DNA from: Erinaceus europaeus
Taxonomy: Eukaryota > Chordata > Mammalia > Eulipotyphla > Erinaceidae
NCBI RefSeq assembly: GCF_950295315.1
Contig: NC_080181.1
Span: 1-64,000, forward strand
Reading direction: 5' to 3'
DNA length: 64,000 bases
The notes beneath the pieces were generated by a model. That model saw nothing but the letters and a program-made list of their open reading frames with translations, did not search any database and was not told the DNA's origin. The position numbers were made by a program, and so were the translations under genes. Shown piece after piece: positions 8,048 through 20,079 of the stretch. Within the stretch, counting starts at the first letter, position 1. Each line of letters starts with the position of its first letter.

Positions 8048-8083
<36 letters not shown>

Positions 8084-8361
8084 GTGTGCATAAGTGTGTT
8101 TCAGTTAAGATTACCGCTGTTGTTTCTTTATTCCTGACACAGGGACTTAGGAACTGGGTTGTGTTATGACAAAGGAAGTTTCCACTGCACAAGTGGTTTT
8201 TCAAGTATGAATTGGCACATTGGATTGTGGACTCTGTTGTGCATTCTCCCAGGTGGTCCTCAGATGGGTTCTTTCCTTTGCTATTCCCATGCTGTGTGTA
8301 ATTTTCTGGGTAGACTCAAAGAGGAGTGGCATGGGGAGCTCAGCTGCATTCTGCTGTATGT

Positions 8362-8376
8362 CCACAAGGTGGCGGC
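8362..8376 (+). promoter_or_regulatory. CTCF motif 1, unit 2
   Basis: Core identical to the unit 1 motif at 566. Confidence 0.82.
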
Positions 8377-8608
8377 AAAGACCATAGTTGAGTGTAGTGA
8401 TTCTGTGGAATGAGGAGAACTCTAGGAATTGTGGCCCGTGGACAGCAGGGTTGAAATTGACGTAGAGTGCCCTAGACATCTGTTCTTTCCTGTGGGGTGG
8501 GGGGATCCCCCATTTGGCTTTGCAAGTGGAAGGGGTTTCTCTCTTTGCCTGGGATGACTCTACTGGGAGCTTGTGAATCCCTGTGCTCAGCTGCATTCTG
8601 CTGGGTGT

Positions 8609-8623
8609 CCACAAGAGGGCAGC
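8609..8623 (+). promoter_or_regulatory. CTCF motif 2, unit 2
   Basis: Core identical to the unit 1 motif at 813; 247 bp after its partner. Confidence 0.84.
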
Positions 8624-8846
8624 ACCAGGGCGGGACTAAGGCTCCATGGGGCAAGTGCCCTGAGGCACTGGGCTAGGAGAGTGGCGACAGTGTTTCTGGG
8701 TGTGCCCCAAGAGCATGGCCAGCCTAGCGCAGGTAGGCAGTGTCCTAAGGACGGGCCCAGACAGGAGCTGTGGGGGTCGTGTTTGCAGAAACAGGGCCTT
8801 CAGAGGATGGCAGAAAGTCCCCGGGGGCGGGCCTCAGAGCCCGTGC

Positions 8847-9561
8847 CCAATGAGCCTGAGGGGAGGGCCCAGTGGGTATTCATAGAGACAGCTGGCCAAT
8901 CAGAGAGGAGGAACGTCACCCTCAGGGGCGTGAAGCAAGAGCTGGCCAATGAGAACAGAGGAGGAGTTGCGTGGGCGGGCCTCAGAGAGCAGCCCACCAA
9001 TGAGAGCCTGGGTGCTGGCTCTGGGTGGGCGTACCCCTGGAGGTCAGCCAATCAGGGTCCAGCGGAAGTGCCTGGGGGGCGGGCCCTCGGGAGGCTGTCC
9101 AATGAGCGCCTGGGGCGGGCCTCGTGGTCTGAGCCCAGGAGGCTGGCCAATCATGGGGCAAGGGCGGTGACCTTCCTGGGCGTGCCTTAGGAACTGGCCT
9201 ATCAGAGGGCGCCCCTCAGACAGCAGCCCGCCAATGGGAGCCAAGAGAAGGCTGGCTGGGGGCGTGTCCCTGGGACACCAGGCCAATCAGAGTGGAGCGG
9301 AAGTGGCTGGTGGGCGGGCCTTCCGGAGGTGGCCAATCAGCGTGCTGCAGGGCCGTGTGGGCGGTGCTCAGGGCCGCTGGCCAATCACTGACTAGGGGCC
9401 CGGACCCTCCTGGGCGAGTCCAAGCACACTGGCCAATGAGATTGCTGGTGGGGTTCTGGGCGTGGCCTAGGCCTCTGGCCTATCAGAGCCTGGCTGGCGC
9501 CCTTTGGGCGGGCCTTCTGAAGGAATCCTGCCAATGGGAGCTCAGAGCTAGCCTTAAAAGG
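8847..9561 (+). promoter_or_regulatory. NF-Y/Sp promoter block, unit 2
   Basis: Type B version. The CCAAT series is retained, but the GC box in cctcgtgggcgg is lost (cctcgtggtctg). The segment around 9330 is one base shorter (ggaggtggccaatc). TATA-like box at 9554-9561. Confidence 0.82.
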
Positions 9562-9671
9562 CTGGGCGTGCTTCCAGGAAATGCGAAGCAGGGTTCAGCC
9601 CAGGGCCCTGCCTTGCAGAAGCTGTCCAGTGCGCATGTGTATAACTCCGTTTGTGCCTGTGCCTCTGTGGA

Positions 9672-9707
<36 letters not shown>

Positions 9708-10153
9708 TGAGGGAGGGAGAGAGAGAGAGAACAACAGAATCACTGTGGCACAGGTGATTTTGTGCAAAACACTTGGCACATTCTGATTTACAGCTCAATA
9801 TTGACACCAGGGCAGCTCTCCTTGGCCCTTGGTCACTTTTCTTCTTTTCACATGTAAAGACACTGAAGAGGGAGAGGTTTTTGCCCTGAGGCTTGCACTG
9901 GGAACTAGCAGCTGCCCTGTTTGTGTTGCCAGACTAGGAAACCTGTGGTGCCTGTCCATGTGGAGAGTCTCCTGGATGAGTTCCTTCTCGAGCCTTTTTC
10001 GCTCGGTCCCGTTGGAGCTGCATATAGCTAATGATTTGGAGATTTTATTCCTTTGGACAATTCTTTTCCTGATGCAAAGTTTCTCTCCAGGTTTTAGCAA
10101 TCAATTGTGTGAATGTCACATCGAATCCATTGTAGAAAATGACTACATCAGTG

Positions 10154-10210
<57 letters not shown>

Positions 10211-12260
10211 GTATGTAACATGTAGAGGTCTGAAAATATTTTTTAGCTAGAGACCTGCACAGCTCTGGATTAGGGTAGCAATGTGGATACACCTGGCCCT
10301 TCTGAGCCACAGTCATGAGAGACATCTCACAGAGCCATATCGTATATCACTCTACAAATCTCTCTCAGCACAAACTACCACTGCCAAATCATCTACTTCC
10401 CTCTTGCTCTTTTTGTCCACCGAGTCTTATCCCAAAACTGTAAATCAAAGAAGAAATAGACATAGTGCAGTTCCCTGCACACAGGACAGGCTGAGGCTGG
10501 ACCAGGGAGATGCAATACGCCAGCCTGCATCTTGGCTGGAGCATCACTATGCTTACTTCGAATTTGGAGAGGCGAGGGCAGTTTTGGAGAGTGGGCTGCC
10601 GGCCAAGGGTTGCTTCTCAGAGTGGCTAAGACCTAGATGTTCTAAGTGTTACCTTTCCTCACAAACATAAAATAGCAATGCCACTTGTAAGAAGTATGCA
10701 TGGGCATGGAGGGTTTGTCTTCCGTGCTCTGGCACTGATCAACACAGGGCCAGAATTTCAGTCCTTGTCTGTCTCTGTCATTCTGTCTCTCTGACTGTCT
10801 CTACGTGCCTTCTTCACTGGGCCCTTACTGGAAGTCAGTGCATGCATCGTGAACTCAGCCTTCCTGGTGTTGAAATTTTCCTTTCTTTGCCCTTTGGATT
10901 ATTTAGTCTCCTGCACATGGTGTAGTACAGAGGGGAACTGCGGAGACAGCGTTGCTGCTGCAGGTTCCAGGCATATGTCCATCTCCAGCTGCAGCTGTCC
11001 AGGCCCTCTGTGCTTGACTGCCATTCTCCAGGGCCCTGAGGCTGACACTCAGCCTCAATGCAGCCCTCCTCACCTTCCTGCACAGCATCCTTGTCCTTAT
11101 TCCATGAGAGCCCCGGTCAAGGGAAGTGAAACTCGATCCCCCTGGCACACACACTGTGCTTTCCCTCTATTAAGCCAAATGGAAAGGATCTGTGGTACTG
11201 ATGGCCACACCAGTGTCCAGATTTCCCATGCAAAACGGAAGCTTCCAGTGTTCAGAAAGAGGGTGTTTTGATGGCTGTGAAATGTCTTTTCCAAGTGCCT
11301 CATGGTGTTTCAAATCCCTTTGAAACCTGAAGTTCTTTCTTGTATCTAGGGAATATTTTCACCACTGGCCAGAAGGGCCGCCCAACTAGGAGCACAGCTA
11401 TCCAGGGGTCAGGAGGTCTTCCAGCCTGCTAGCTCCTGGAGGGATTCCTGAGTATGTCCTCAGGGCCCAAGTGTAAAAGGTGTTTCCAATTGCCTTGATT
11501 AGCAGCAGCCAGGCCCTCAGGTGAGGGGCGGGGCTGTGATCTTGACTGGAAGCCCCTAATTTGGCCAATGGAGGCATCCATCTTTTTTTGTCTGTCCATA
11601 GCAAGGGCCGGGGAGTTTGTGCTTCCTGCAAGCAGAGCGACATTGTATGGGACACTCATGCAAGCCTACTTCTGGGAATCTCTCTGAGTGTGATGTGTGG
11701 ACACCAGGACACCATGATCAGGGATGTGAGGCCACAGGAGCAATTGCCTTAGCCGGACCCAAAGGGTAGGTGTAAGGGGCCGGGTTCATCCACTATTGTT
11801 TGGTTCAACACACTTCCCATCTAAGTGGAAACACAGCCCTTTCTGGGTACTTTCTGGGCTTGTAATCTGCTGCCCTGAGCAGTGGACTGAGAGCCTGGAG
11901 GCTGAGTAGGCAGCCAAACGTGACTGGACAGGCTCAAGCCCCTGAATTCTGAGGGGTGCCCCAGCTTCCCCCATTGGCAGTGTTTGGATCATAGTGAGGC
12001 ATGGCATTGATTCGGAACTCAGGAGAGTGAGACATGAGAGTCCCTTTGCATATGCATTCTTGCTTAGCCACAATCTGGGCTAGCTGGCTTGCCCTGACCA
12101 GATAGGTTCTCTGTACATAAGTTGCAGGAGAGGCTGGCTCCCTTGCCACCCATGCTCTGAGACTACTTCAGGTGATCTCTGAGCACACACAGACACACAC
12201 AAACAGACAGACATACACACACACACACACACACATTACTGTCAGGTTGGTAGTAGAGCC

Positions 12261-14667
12261 TATGGTGAAGGCTGGGGCTGTCTGGGGTCTGTGGGCATGA
12301 GAGCTGCTGCCTTACAATCTCTACAAGCCAGGTTTGAACCTGTCATCAATGAACACAGTGTAGGAGGTTTTTGAATTCTGGTCTCTTTCCAACTCATCTA
12401 TTTCTCTTCTCGCCTTCTCTATCTCTAACTCTCACATGCTCTCACACACTCTGTCTTCACTCATTAATATTTTACTTAGATTCTTATTTTACTGACAGGC
12501 CCAGATAGACAAAGAGAGTTACCAGAGCACTGCTGAGCTCTGGCTTGTTGTGTTGGCGATTTCACCTAGGCTACTGGAGCCTCAGTTTGTAAGTCTTTCT
12601 GACACAAGCCATATTCTGTCTCCTCATTTCCATGCCAGTATCACTCAGAGTTTATAATAAAGATATACATACATGTATATATGTACATATAGATTTATAT
12701 ATCTGTCATTTTTAGAATGTTCGACCTATGTATTTGACCTTCTTTCAGAATTACCACATTTATAACAGCCTAGTTTTTCTGAAATAATTGGCCATATAGT
12801 TGGAGCAGGATTCAATACAATTATAAATAATAGAACCTTCCAGTAGCATTTCTAATCGTGTTTCTATTAGCATCCTTATTGTAATTATCATGGCCCAGAT
12901 CTTCCCTCCTTTTTCTAGTGTAAGCTTCAATACGTATGTGTTTGTTTTCTTTCTCCGGAAATCTTAATGTCCCTGGACCCTGAAGTGTTAGGGAATTTTT
13001 GAAGCAGCCCTCTGTTTCTCAGCAGATGGTTTCTATGTTTGTGCTGTCATCAGGTCTTCTTGTGGTTTTTGTCTTTATTTATTTTTATTGTTTCAAGTCC
13101 TCCTAGATCATCCCCATTTATTTGCATATTTATTTATTTAGTCAGGTATCACATGTGGCATCATTTCTTCTGCTTGAGAGATTTTCTCTTATAACTGAAG
13201 GGAACTTTTGATGCACAATACATTTCCTGGGGCAAATACTACACACATATGGTGAAGGCTTGGGTTGTTTGGGGTCTGTGGGCATTAGAGCTGCTGCGTG
13301 ACAATCTCTACAACCCAGGTTTGAACCTGTCATGAATGAACACAGCCTAGGGGGTTTTTGACTTCTGGTCTATTTCCAACTCTTCTATTTCTCTTCTCGC
13401 CATCTCTGTCTCTGACTCTCACAGGCTCTCTCTCACTCTGTCTGAACTCAGGAATATTTTACTTATATCCTTATTTTATTGACAGGCCCAGATATACAAA
13501 GAGAGTGGCCAGAGCACTGCTGAGCTCTGGCTGGTTTTGTTTGTGATTTCACCTAGGCTACTGGAGCCTCTGATTGGTAAGTCTCTCTGACTTAAGCCAT
13601 ATTCTGTCTCCTCATATCCATGGCAGTATCTCTCAGACTTTATAATAAAGATATACATCCATATACATATATAAATATACATATATATATCTCTGTCATT
13701 TTTAGAATTGTCAACCTATGTAATTGATCTTAATCAAAATTCACACATTTACAACAGGTTCCTTTTTCCCTACTAATTGGCCACATAGTTGGAGCAGGAT
13801 TCAATACAATTATAAATAATAGAACCTTCCAGTAGCATTTCTAATAGCATTTCTATCAGCATCCTTATTTTAATTATCATAGTACAGAACTTGCCTCCTT
13901 TCTCTAGTGTAAGCTTCAATACATATGAGTTTCTTTTCATTCTCCCGAAATCTTAATTTCCCTGGACTCTGAAGGGTCTCGGAACTTTTGAAGCAGCCCT
14001 TGATTCACAGCAGATGGTTTCTATGTTTCTGCTGTCATCAGGTCTTCTTGTGCTTTTTGTTTTTATTTTTCATTTGTTTCAAATCCTCCTAGATAACCCC
14101 CATTTACTTGCATATTTATTTATTTATTTATTTATTTGGTTCTATATTACATGAGGGGTCCATTCTTCTGCTTGATAGATTTTTCTCTTATAATTGAAGG
14201 GAAGTTTACACTCACAATACATATCCTGTCGTAAATACTACACACATATGGTGAAGGCTGGGGTTGTCTGGGGTCTGTGGACAGGAGACTGATGCCTTAC
14301 AATCTCGACAACCCAGGTTTGAACCTGTCATGTATGAACACAGAGTGGGAGCTTTTGGACTTCTGGTCTCTTTCCAACTCTTCTATTTCTCTTCTTGCCT
14401 TCTCTGTCTCTGACTCTCACAGGCTCTCACTCACTCTGTCTGCACTCATTAATATTTTACTTTTATATTATTTGACTGACAGGCCCAGATATACAAAGCG
14501 AGTCACCAGGCCCCGGCTGAGCTCTGGATTGTTTTGTTGGCGATTTCACCTAGGTTTCTGGAGCCTCAGCTTTGTAAGTCTCTCTGGCACAAGCCATACT
14601 CTGTCTCCTCATAGCCATGCCAGTATCCCTCATAGTTGATAATAAAGATACACATACATATATGTAC

Positions 14668-14705
<38 letters not shown>

Positions 14706-15247
14706 CATTTTTAGAATTGTTGACCTTTTTATTTGATCTGAATGCAGAATTACCGCATTTATAATAGCCTCCTTATTCATAAATAATTGGTCACATAGTT
14801 GGAGCAGGATTCACTACAATTATAAATTATAAACTTTCCAGGAGCATTTCCAATAGCCTTTCTATCAGTATCCTTATTGTAATTATCATAGCACAGAACT
14901 TGCCTCCATTTTCTAGTGTAAGCTTCAAATCGTATGCGTTTCTTTTCATTCTGAGAATTCGTAATTTGCCTGGACCCTGTGTGTCAGGGAATTTTTGAAG
15001 CAGCCCTCTATTTCTCAGCAGACGTTTTCTATATTTCTGCTGTCATCAGGTCTTCCTGTGGTGTTTGTTTTTATTTTTTATTTTTTTCAAATCCTCTTAG
15101 ATCATTCCCATTTATTTGCATATTTATTTATTTATTTATTTCGTCCGATATCACATGAGGGGTCATTTCTTCTGCCTGATAGATTTTCTCTTATAATTGA
15201 AGGGAACTTTTGACACACAATACATTTCCTTTTGCAGATACTACACA
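12261..15247. repeat. Triplicated 1-kb block, unit 2
   Basis: Copies start at 12261, 13248 and 14247. The TA run in copy c is about 28 bp. Confidence 0.87.
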
Positions 15248-15509
15248 CTACTACAACTGCTACTGCACTGTTTTTGACAGTGACATCCAATGCACAATGG
15301 ATTAGTATTGCATGGCTCTAGAGAATGTTCACTATTTAACCTACAATGTTTTTAACCTCACAAATATTTATTCTGTTCTTTCTTGGGGGATGAATGGTTT
15401 ACAGTCAACAGTTCCATATAATAGTGGGCACGGGGGGGTAATTTTTCCCACTACCCCTGTATTTCTGTACATCCTTTGTAACTTTCTTATTGAGGAGAAG
15501 CAAACAGTC

Positions 15510-15677
15510 ATAAATTGAGAGAGCAGGGCCCAAGCAGGAAGAGAGACAGAGAGACATCTGCAGCTCTGATTTGTCACTAGCCCAGCTTTTCCCTAGCTGG
15601 GTAAGTGTGACCAGGGGCTCAAAACAGGGTCCTGGGATTCCACATAGTTCCCTGGCAGCTCCACCAGCTGTTCCTCC
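15510..15677 (-). mobile_element. Seam SINE, unit 2/3 copy
   Basis: Same insertion as at 7699, at the same unit position, so it arrived by array amplification and not by a new insertion. Confidence 0.62.
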
Positions 15678-15858
15678 AACCCATGCTCCCTTCGTTGTCC
15701 ATGTAACTATCGATCTGCTCTAGGCATTTCTCACCTTCATATGCCAGAAACTTAACACTTCTCCCTTCCACCCATGAAACTTTGACCTTTTGCTAGGGTG
15801 CAAAACAGCAACTCCAATTCAAGTTATTTTCGGGACAAGTGTGTACGTCTCTGTGGAA

Positions 15859-15892
<34 letters not shown>

Positions 15893-16170
15893 GTGTGCAT
15901 AAGTGTGTTTCAGTTAAGATTACCGCTGTTGTTTCTTTATTCCTGACACAGGGACTTAGGAACTGGGTTGTGTTATGACAAAGGAAGTTTCCACTGCACA
16001 AGTGGTTTTTCAAGTATGAATTGGCACATTGGATTGTGGACTCTGTTGTGCATTCTCCCAGGTGGTCCTCAGATGGGTTCTTTCCTTTGCTATTCCCATG
16101 CTGTGTGTAATTTTCTGGGTAGACTCAAAGAGGAGTGGCATGGGGAGCTCAGCTGCATTCTGCTGTATGT

Positions 16171-16185
16171 CCACAAGGTGGCGGC
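16171..16185 (+). promoter_or_regulatory. CTCF motif 1, unit 3
   Basis: Core unchanged. The flank reads aaagactatag, where types A and B read aaagaccatag. Confidence 0.82.
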
Positions 16186-16416
16186 AAAGACTATAGTTGA
16201 GTGTAGTGATTCTGTGGAATGAGGATAACTCTAGGAATTGTGGCCCGTGGACAGCAGGGTTGAAATTGACGTAGAGTGCCCTAGACATCTGTTCTTTCCT
16301 GTGGGTGGGGGGATCCCCCATTTGGCTTTGCAAGTGGAAGGGGTTTCTCTCTTTGCCTGGGATGACTCTACTGGGAGCTTGTGAATCCCTGTGCTCAGCT
16401 GCATTCTGCTGGGTGT

Positions 16417-16431
16417 CCACAAGAGGGCAGC
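16417..16431 (+). promoter_or_regulatory. CTCF motif 2, unit 3
   Basis: Core unchanged. Spacing to motif 1 is 246 bp because one G is missing in the intervening G tract. Confidence 0.84.
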
Positions 16432-16654
16432 ACCAGGGCGGGACTAAGGCTCCATGGGGCAAGTGCCCTGAGGCACTGGGCTAGGAGAGTGGCGACAGTG
16501 TTTCTGGGTGTGCCCCAAGAGCATGGCCAGCCTAGCGCAGGCAGGCAGTGTCCTAAGGAAGGGCCCAGACAGGAGCTGTGGGGGTCGTGTTTGCAGAAAC
16601 AGGGCCTTCAGAGGATGGCAGAAAGTCCCCGGGGGCGGGCCTCAGAGCCCGTGC

Positions 16655-17371
16655 CCAATGAGCCTGAGGGGAGGGCCCAGTGGGTATTCATAGAGACAGC
16701 TGGCCAATCAGAGAGGAGGAACGTCACCCTCAGGGGCGTGAAGCAAGAGCTGGCCAATGAGAACAGAGGAGGAGTTGCGTGGGCGGGCCTCAGAGAGCAG
16801 CCCACCAATGAGAGCCTGGGTGCTGGCTCTGGGTGGGCGTACCCCTGGAGGTCAGCCAATCAGGGTCCAGCGGAAGTGCCTGGGGGGCGGGCCCTCGGGA
16901 GGCTGTCCAATGAGCACCTGGGGCGGGCCTCGTGGGCGGAGCCCAGGAGGCTGGCCAATCATGGGGTTAAGGGCGGTGACCTTCCTGGGCGTGCCTTAGG
17001 AACTGGCCTATGAGAGGGTGCCCCTCAGACAGCAGCCCGCCAATGGGAGCCAAGAGAAGGCTGGCTGGGGGCGTGTCCCTGGGACACCAGGCCAATCAGA
17101 GTCGAGCGGAAGTGGCTGGTGGGCGGGCCTTCCGGAGGCTGCCCAATCAGCGTGCTGCAGGGCCGTGTGGGCGGTGCTCAAGGCCGCTGGCCAATCACTG
17201 ACTAGGGGCCCGGACCCTCCTGGGCGTGTCCAAGCACACTGGCCAATGAGATTGCTGGTGGGGTTCTGGGCGTGGCCTAGGCCTCTGGCCTATCAGAGCC
17301 TGGCTGGCGCCCTGTGGGCGGGCCTTCTGAAGGAATCCCGCCAATGGGAGCTCAGAGCTGGCCTTAAAAGG
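16655..17371 (+). promoter_or_regulatory. NF-Y/Sp promoter block, unit 3
   Basis: Type C version. The degenerate box near 17007 reads CCTATGAG where A and B read CCTATCAG, and there is an extra base in ggggttaaggg. TATA-like box at 17364-17371. Confidence 0.82.
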
Positions 17372-17950
17372 CTGGGCGTGCTTCCAGGAAATGCGAAGCA
17401 GGGTTCAGCCCAGGGCCCTGCCTTGCAGAAGCTGTCCAGTGCGCATGTGTATAACTCCGTTTGTGCCTGTGCCTCTGTGGATTTGTGTGTGTGTGTGTGT
17501 GTGTCTGAGGGAGGGAGAGAGAGAGAGAACAACAGAATCACTGTGGCACAGGTGATTTTGTGCAAAACACTTGGCACATTCTGATTTACAGCTCAATGTT
17601 GACACCAGGGCAGCTCTCCTTGGCCCTTGGTCACTTTTCTTCTTTTCAGATGTAAAGACACTGAAGAGGGAGAGGTTTTTGCCCTGAGGCTTGCACTGGG
17701 AACTAGCAGCTGCCCTGTTTGTGTTGCCAGACTAGGAAACCTGTGGTGCCTGTCCATGTGGAGAGTCTCCTGGATGAGTTCCTTCTCGAGCCTTTTTCGC
17801 TCAGTCCCGTTGGAGCTGCATATAGCTAATGATTTGGAGATTTTATTGCTTTGGACAATTCTTTTCCTGATGCAAAGTTTCTCTCCAGGTTTTAGCAATC
17901 AATTGTGTGAATGTCACATCGAATCCATTGTAGAAAATGACTACATCAGT

Positions 17951-17951
17951 G

Positions 17952-18036
<85 letters not shown>
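17951..18036. repeat. Expanded (TC)n(TA)n tract, unit 3
   Basis: The longest version in the window; the TA part alone is about 40 bp. Confidence 0.93.
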
Positions 18037-18039
<3 letters not shown>

Positions 18040-20079
18040 GGTAACATGTAGAGGTCTGAAAATATTTTTTAGCTAGAGACCTGCACAGCTCTGGATTAGG
18101 GTAGCAATGTGGATACACCTGGCCCTTCTGAGCCACAGTCATGAGAGACATCTCACAGAGCCATATCGTATATCACTCTACAAATCTCTCTCAGCACGAA
18201 CTACCACTGCCAAATCATCTACTTCCCTCTTGCTCTTTTTGTCCACCGAGTCTTATCCCAAAACTGTAAATCAAAGAAGAAATAGACATAGTGCAGTTCC
18301 CTGCACACAGGACAGGCTGAGGCTGGACCAGGGAGATGCAATACGCCAGCCTGCATCTTGGCTGGAGCATCACTATGCTTACTTCGAATTTGGAGAGGCG
18401 AGGGCAGTTTTGGAGAGTGGGCTTCCGGCCAAGGGTTGCTTCTCAGAGTGGCTAAGACCTAGATGTTCTAAGTGTTACCTTTCCTCACAAACATAAAATA
18501 GCAATGCCACTTGTAAGAAGTATGCATGGGCATGGAGGGTTTGTCTTCAGTGCTCTGGCACTGATCAACACAGGGCCAGAATTTCAGTCCTTGTCTGTCT
18601 CTGTCATTCTGTCTCTCTGACTGTCTCTACGTGCCTTCTTCACTGGGCCCTTACTGGAAGTCAGTGCATGCATCGTGAACTCAGCCTTCCTGGTGTTGAA
18701 ATTTTCCTTTCTTTGCCCTTTGGATTATTTAGTCTCCTGCACATGGTGTAGTACAGAGGGGAACTGCGGAGACAGCGTTGCTGCTGCAGGTTCCAGGCAT
18801 ATGTCCATCTCCAGCTGAAGCTGTCCAGGCCCTCTGTGCTTGACTGCCATTCTCCAGGGCCCTGAGACTGACACTCAGCCTCAATGCAACCCTCCTCACC
18901 TTCCTGCACAGCATCCTTGTCCTTATTCCATGAGAGCCCCGGTCAAGGGAAGTGAAACTCGATCCCCCTGGCACACACACTGTGCTTTCCCTCTATTAAG
19001 CCAAATGGAAAGGATCTGTGGTACTGATGGCCACACCAGTGTCCAGATTTCCCATGCAAAACGGAAGCTTCCAGTGTTCAGAAAGAGGGTGTTTTGATGG
19101 CTGTGAAATGTCTTTTTCAAGTGCCTCATGGTGTTTCAAATCCCTTTGAAACCTGAAGTTCTTTCTTGTATCTAGGGAATATTTTCACCACTGGCCAGAA
19201 GGGCCGCCCAACTAGGAGCACAGCTATCCAGGGGTCAGGAGGTCTTCCAGCCTGCTAGCTCCTGGAGGGATTCCTGAGTATGTCCTCAGGGCCCAAGTGT
19301 AAAAGGTGTTTCCAATTGCCTTGATTAGCAGCAGCCAGGCCCTCAGGTGAGGGGCGGGGCTGTGATCTTGACTGGAAGCCCCTAATTTGGCCAATGGAGG
19401 CATCCATCTTTCTTTGTCTGTCCATAGCAAGGGCCCGGGGAGTTTGTGCTTCCTGCAAGCAGAGCGACATTGTATGGGACACTCATGCAAGCCTACTTCT
19501 GGGAATCTCTCTGAGTGTGATGTGTGGACACCAGGACACCATGATCAGGGATGTGAGGCCACAGGAGCAATTGCCTTAGCCGGACCCAAAGGGTAGGTGT
19601 AAGGGGCCGGGTTCATCCACTATTGTTTGGTTCAACACACTTCCCATCTAAGTGGAAACACAGCCCTTTCTGGGTACTTTCTGGGCTTGTAATCTGCTGC
19701 CCTGAGCAGTGGACTGAGAGCCTGGAGGCTGAGTAGGCAGCCAAACGTGACTGGACAGGCTCAAGCCCCTGAATTCTGAGGGGTGCCCCAGCTTCCCCCA
19801 TTGGCAGTGTTTGGATCATAGTGAGGCATGGCATTGATTCGGAACTCAGGAGAGTGAGACATGAGAGTGCCTTTGCATATGCATTCTTGCTTAGCCACAA
19901 TCTGGGCTAGCTGGCTTGCCCTGACCAGATAGGTTCTCTGTACATAAGTTGCAGGAGAGGCTGGCTCCCTTGCCACCCATGCTCTGAGACTACTACAGGT
20001 GATCTCTGAGCACACACAGACACACACAAACAGACAGACACACACACACACACATTACTGTCAGGTTGGTAGTAGAGCC

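Larger units (their letters stand above)
7783..15593 (+). repeat. Array unit 2 (type B)
   Basis: Type B marks are ccaatccaag plus gtgggaagg at the 5' end, gcaggtaggcag (8731), cctcgtggtctgagcc (9120), gagtggagcgg (9291), ggaggtggccaatc (9326) and ttttcacatg (9846). The cctcgtggtctg change removes one GC box present in types A and C. A cgagtcc variant near 9415 and ccctttgggcgg near 9501 are not shared with unit 5. Confidence 0.95.

Noticed and set aside
8573..9190. A 205-210 codon plus-strand frame through the promoter block (also 16381, 24183, 31981, 39790, 55384, 63204)
   Set aside because: It begins at GTG in a eukaryotic context, runs through CCAAT/GC-box repeats, and is interrupted in units 1 and 7. 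High GC content with few stop codons explains its length.
10849..11271. A 140-codon frame in units 2, 5 and 8
   Set aside because: It starts at GTG and is interrupted in the other units by small changes; no recognisable domain.
16010..16462. A 150-codon minus-strand frame over the CTCF pair
   Set aside because: It starts at TTG and its length depends on a single-G indel between unit types. It has no protein-like conservation.
17018..17584. A 188-190 codon frame at the distal promoter (units 3, 6, 7)
   Set aside because: It passes through CCAAT repeats and a GT microsatellite, and it exists only in units with the C-like promoter.
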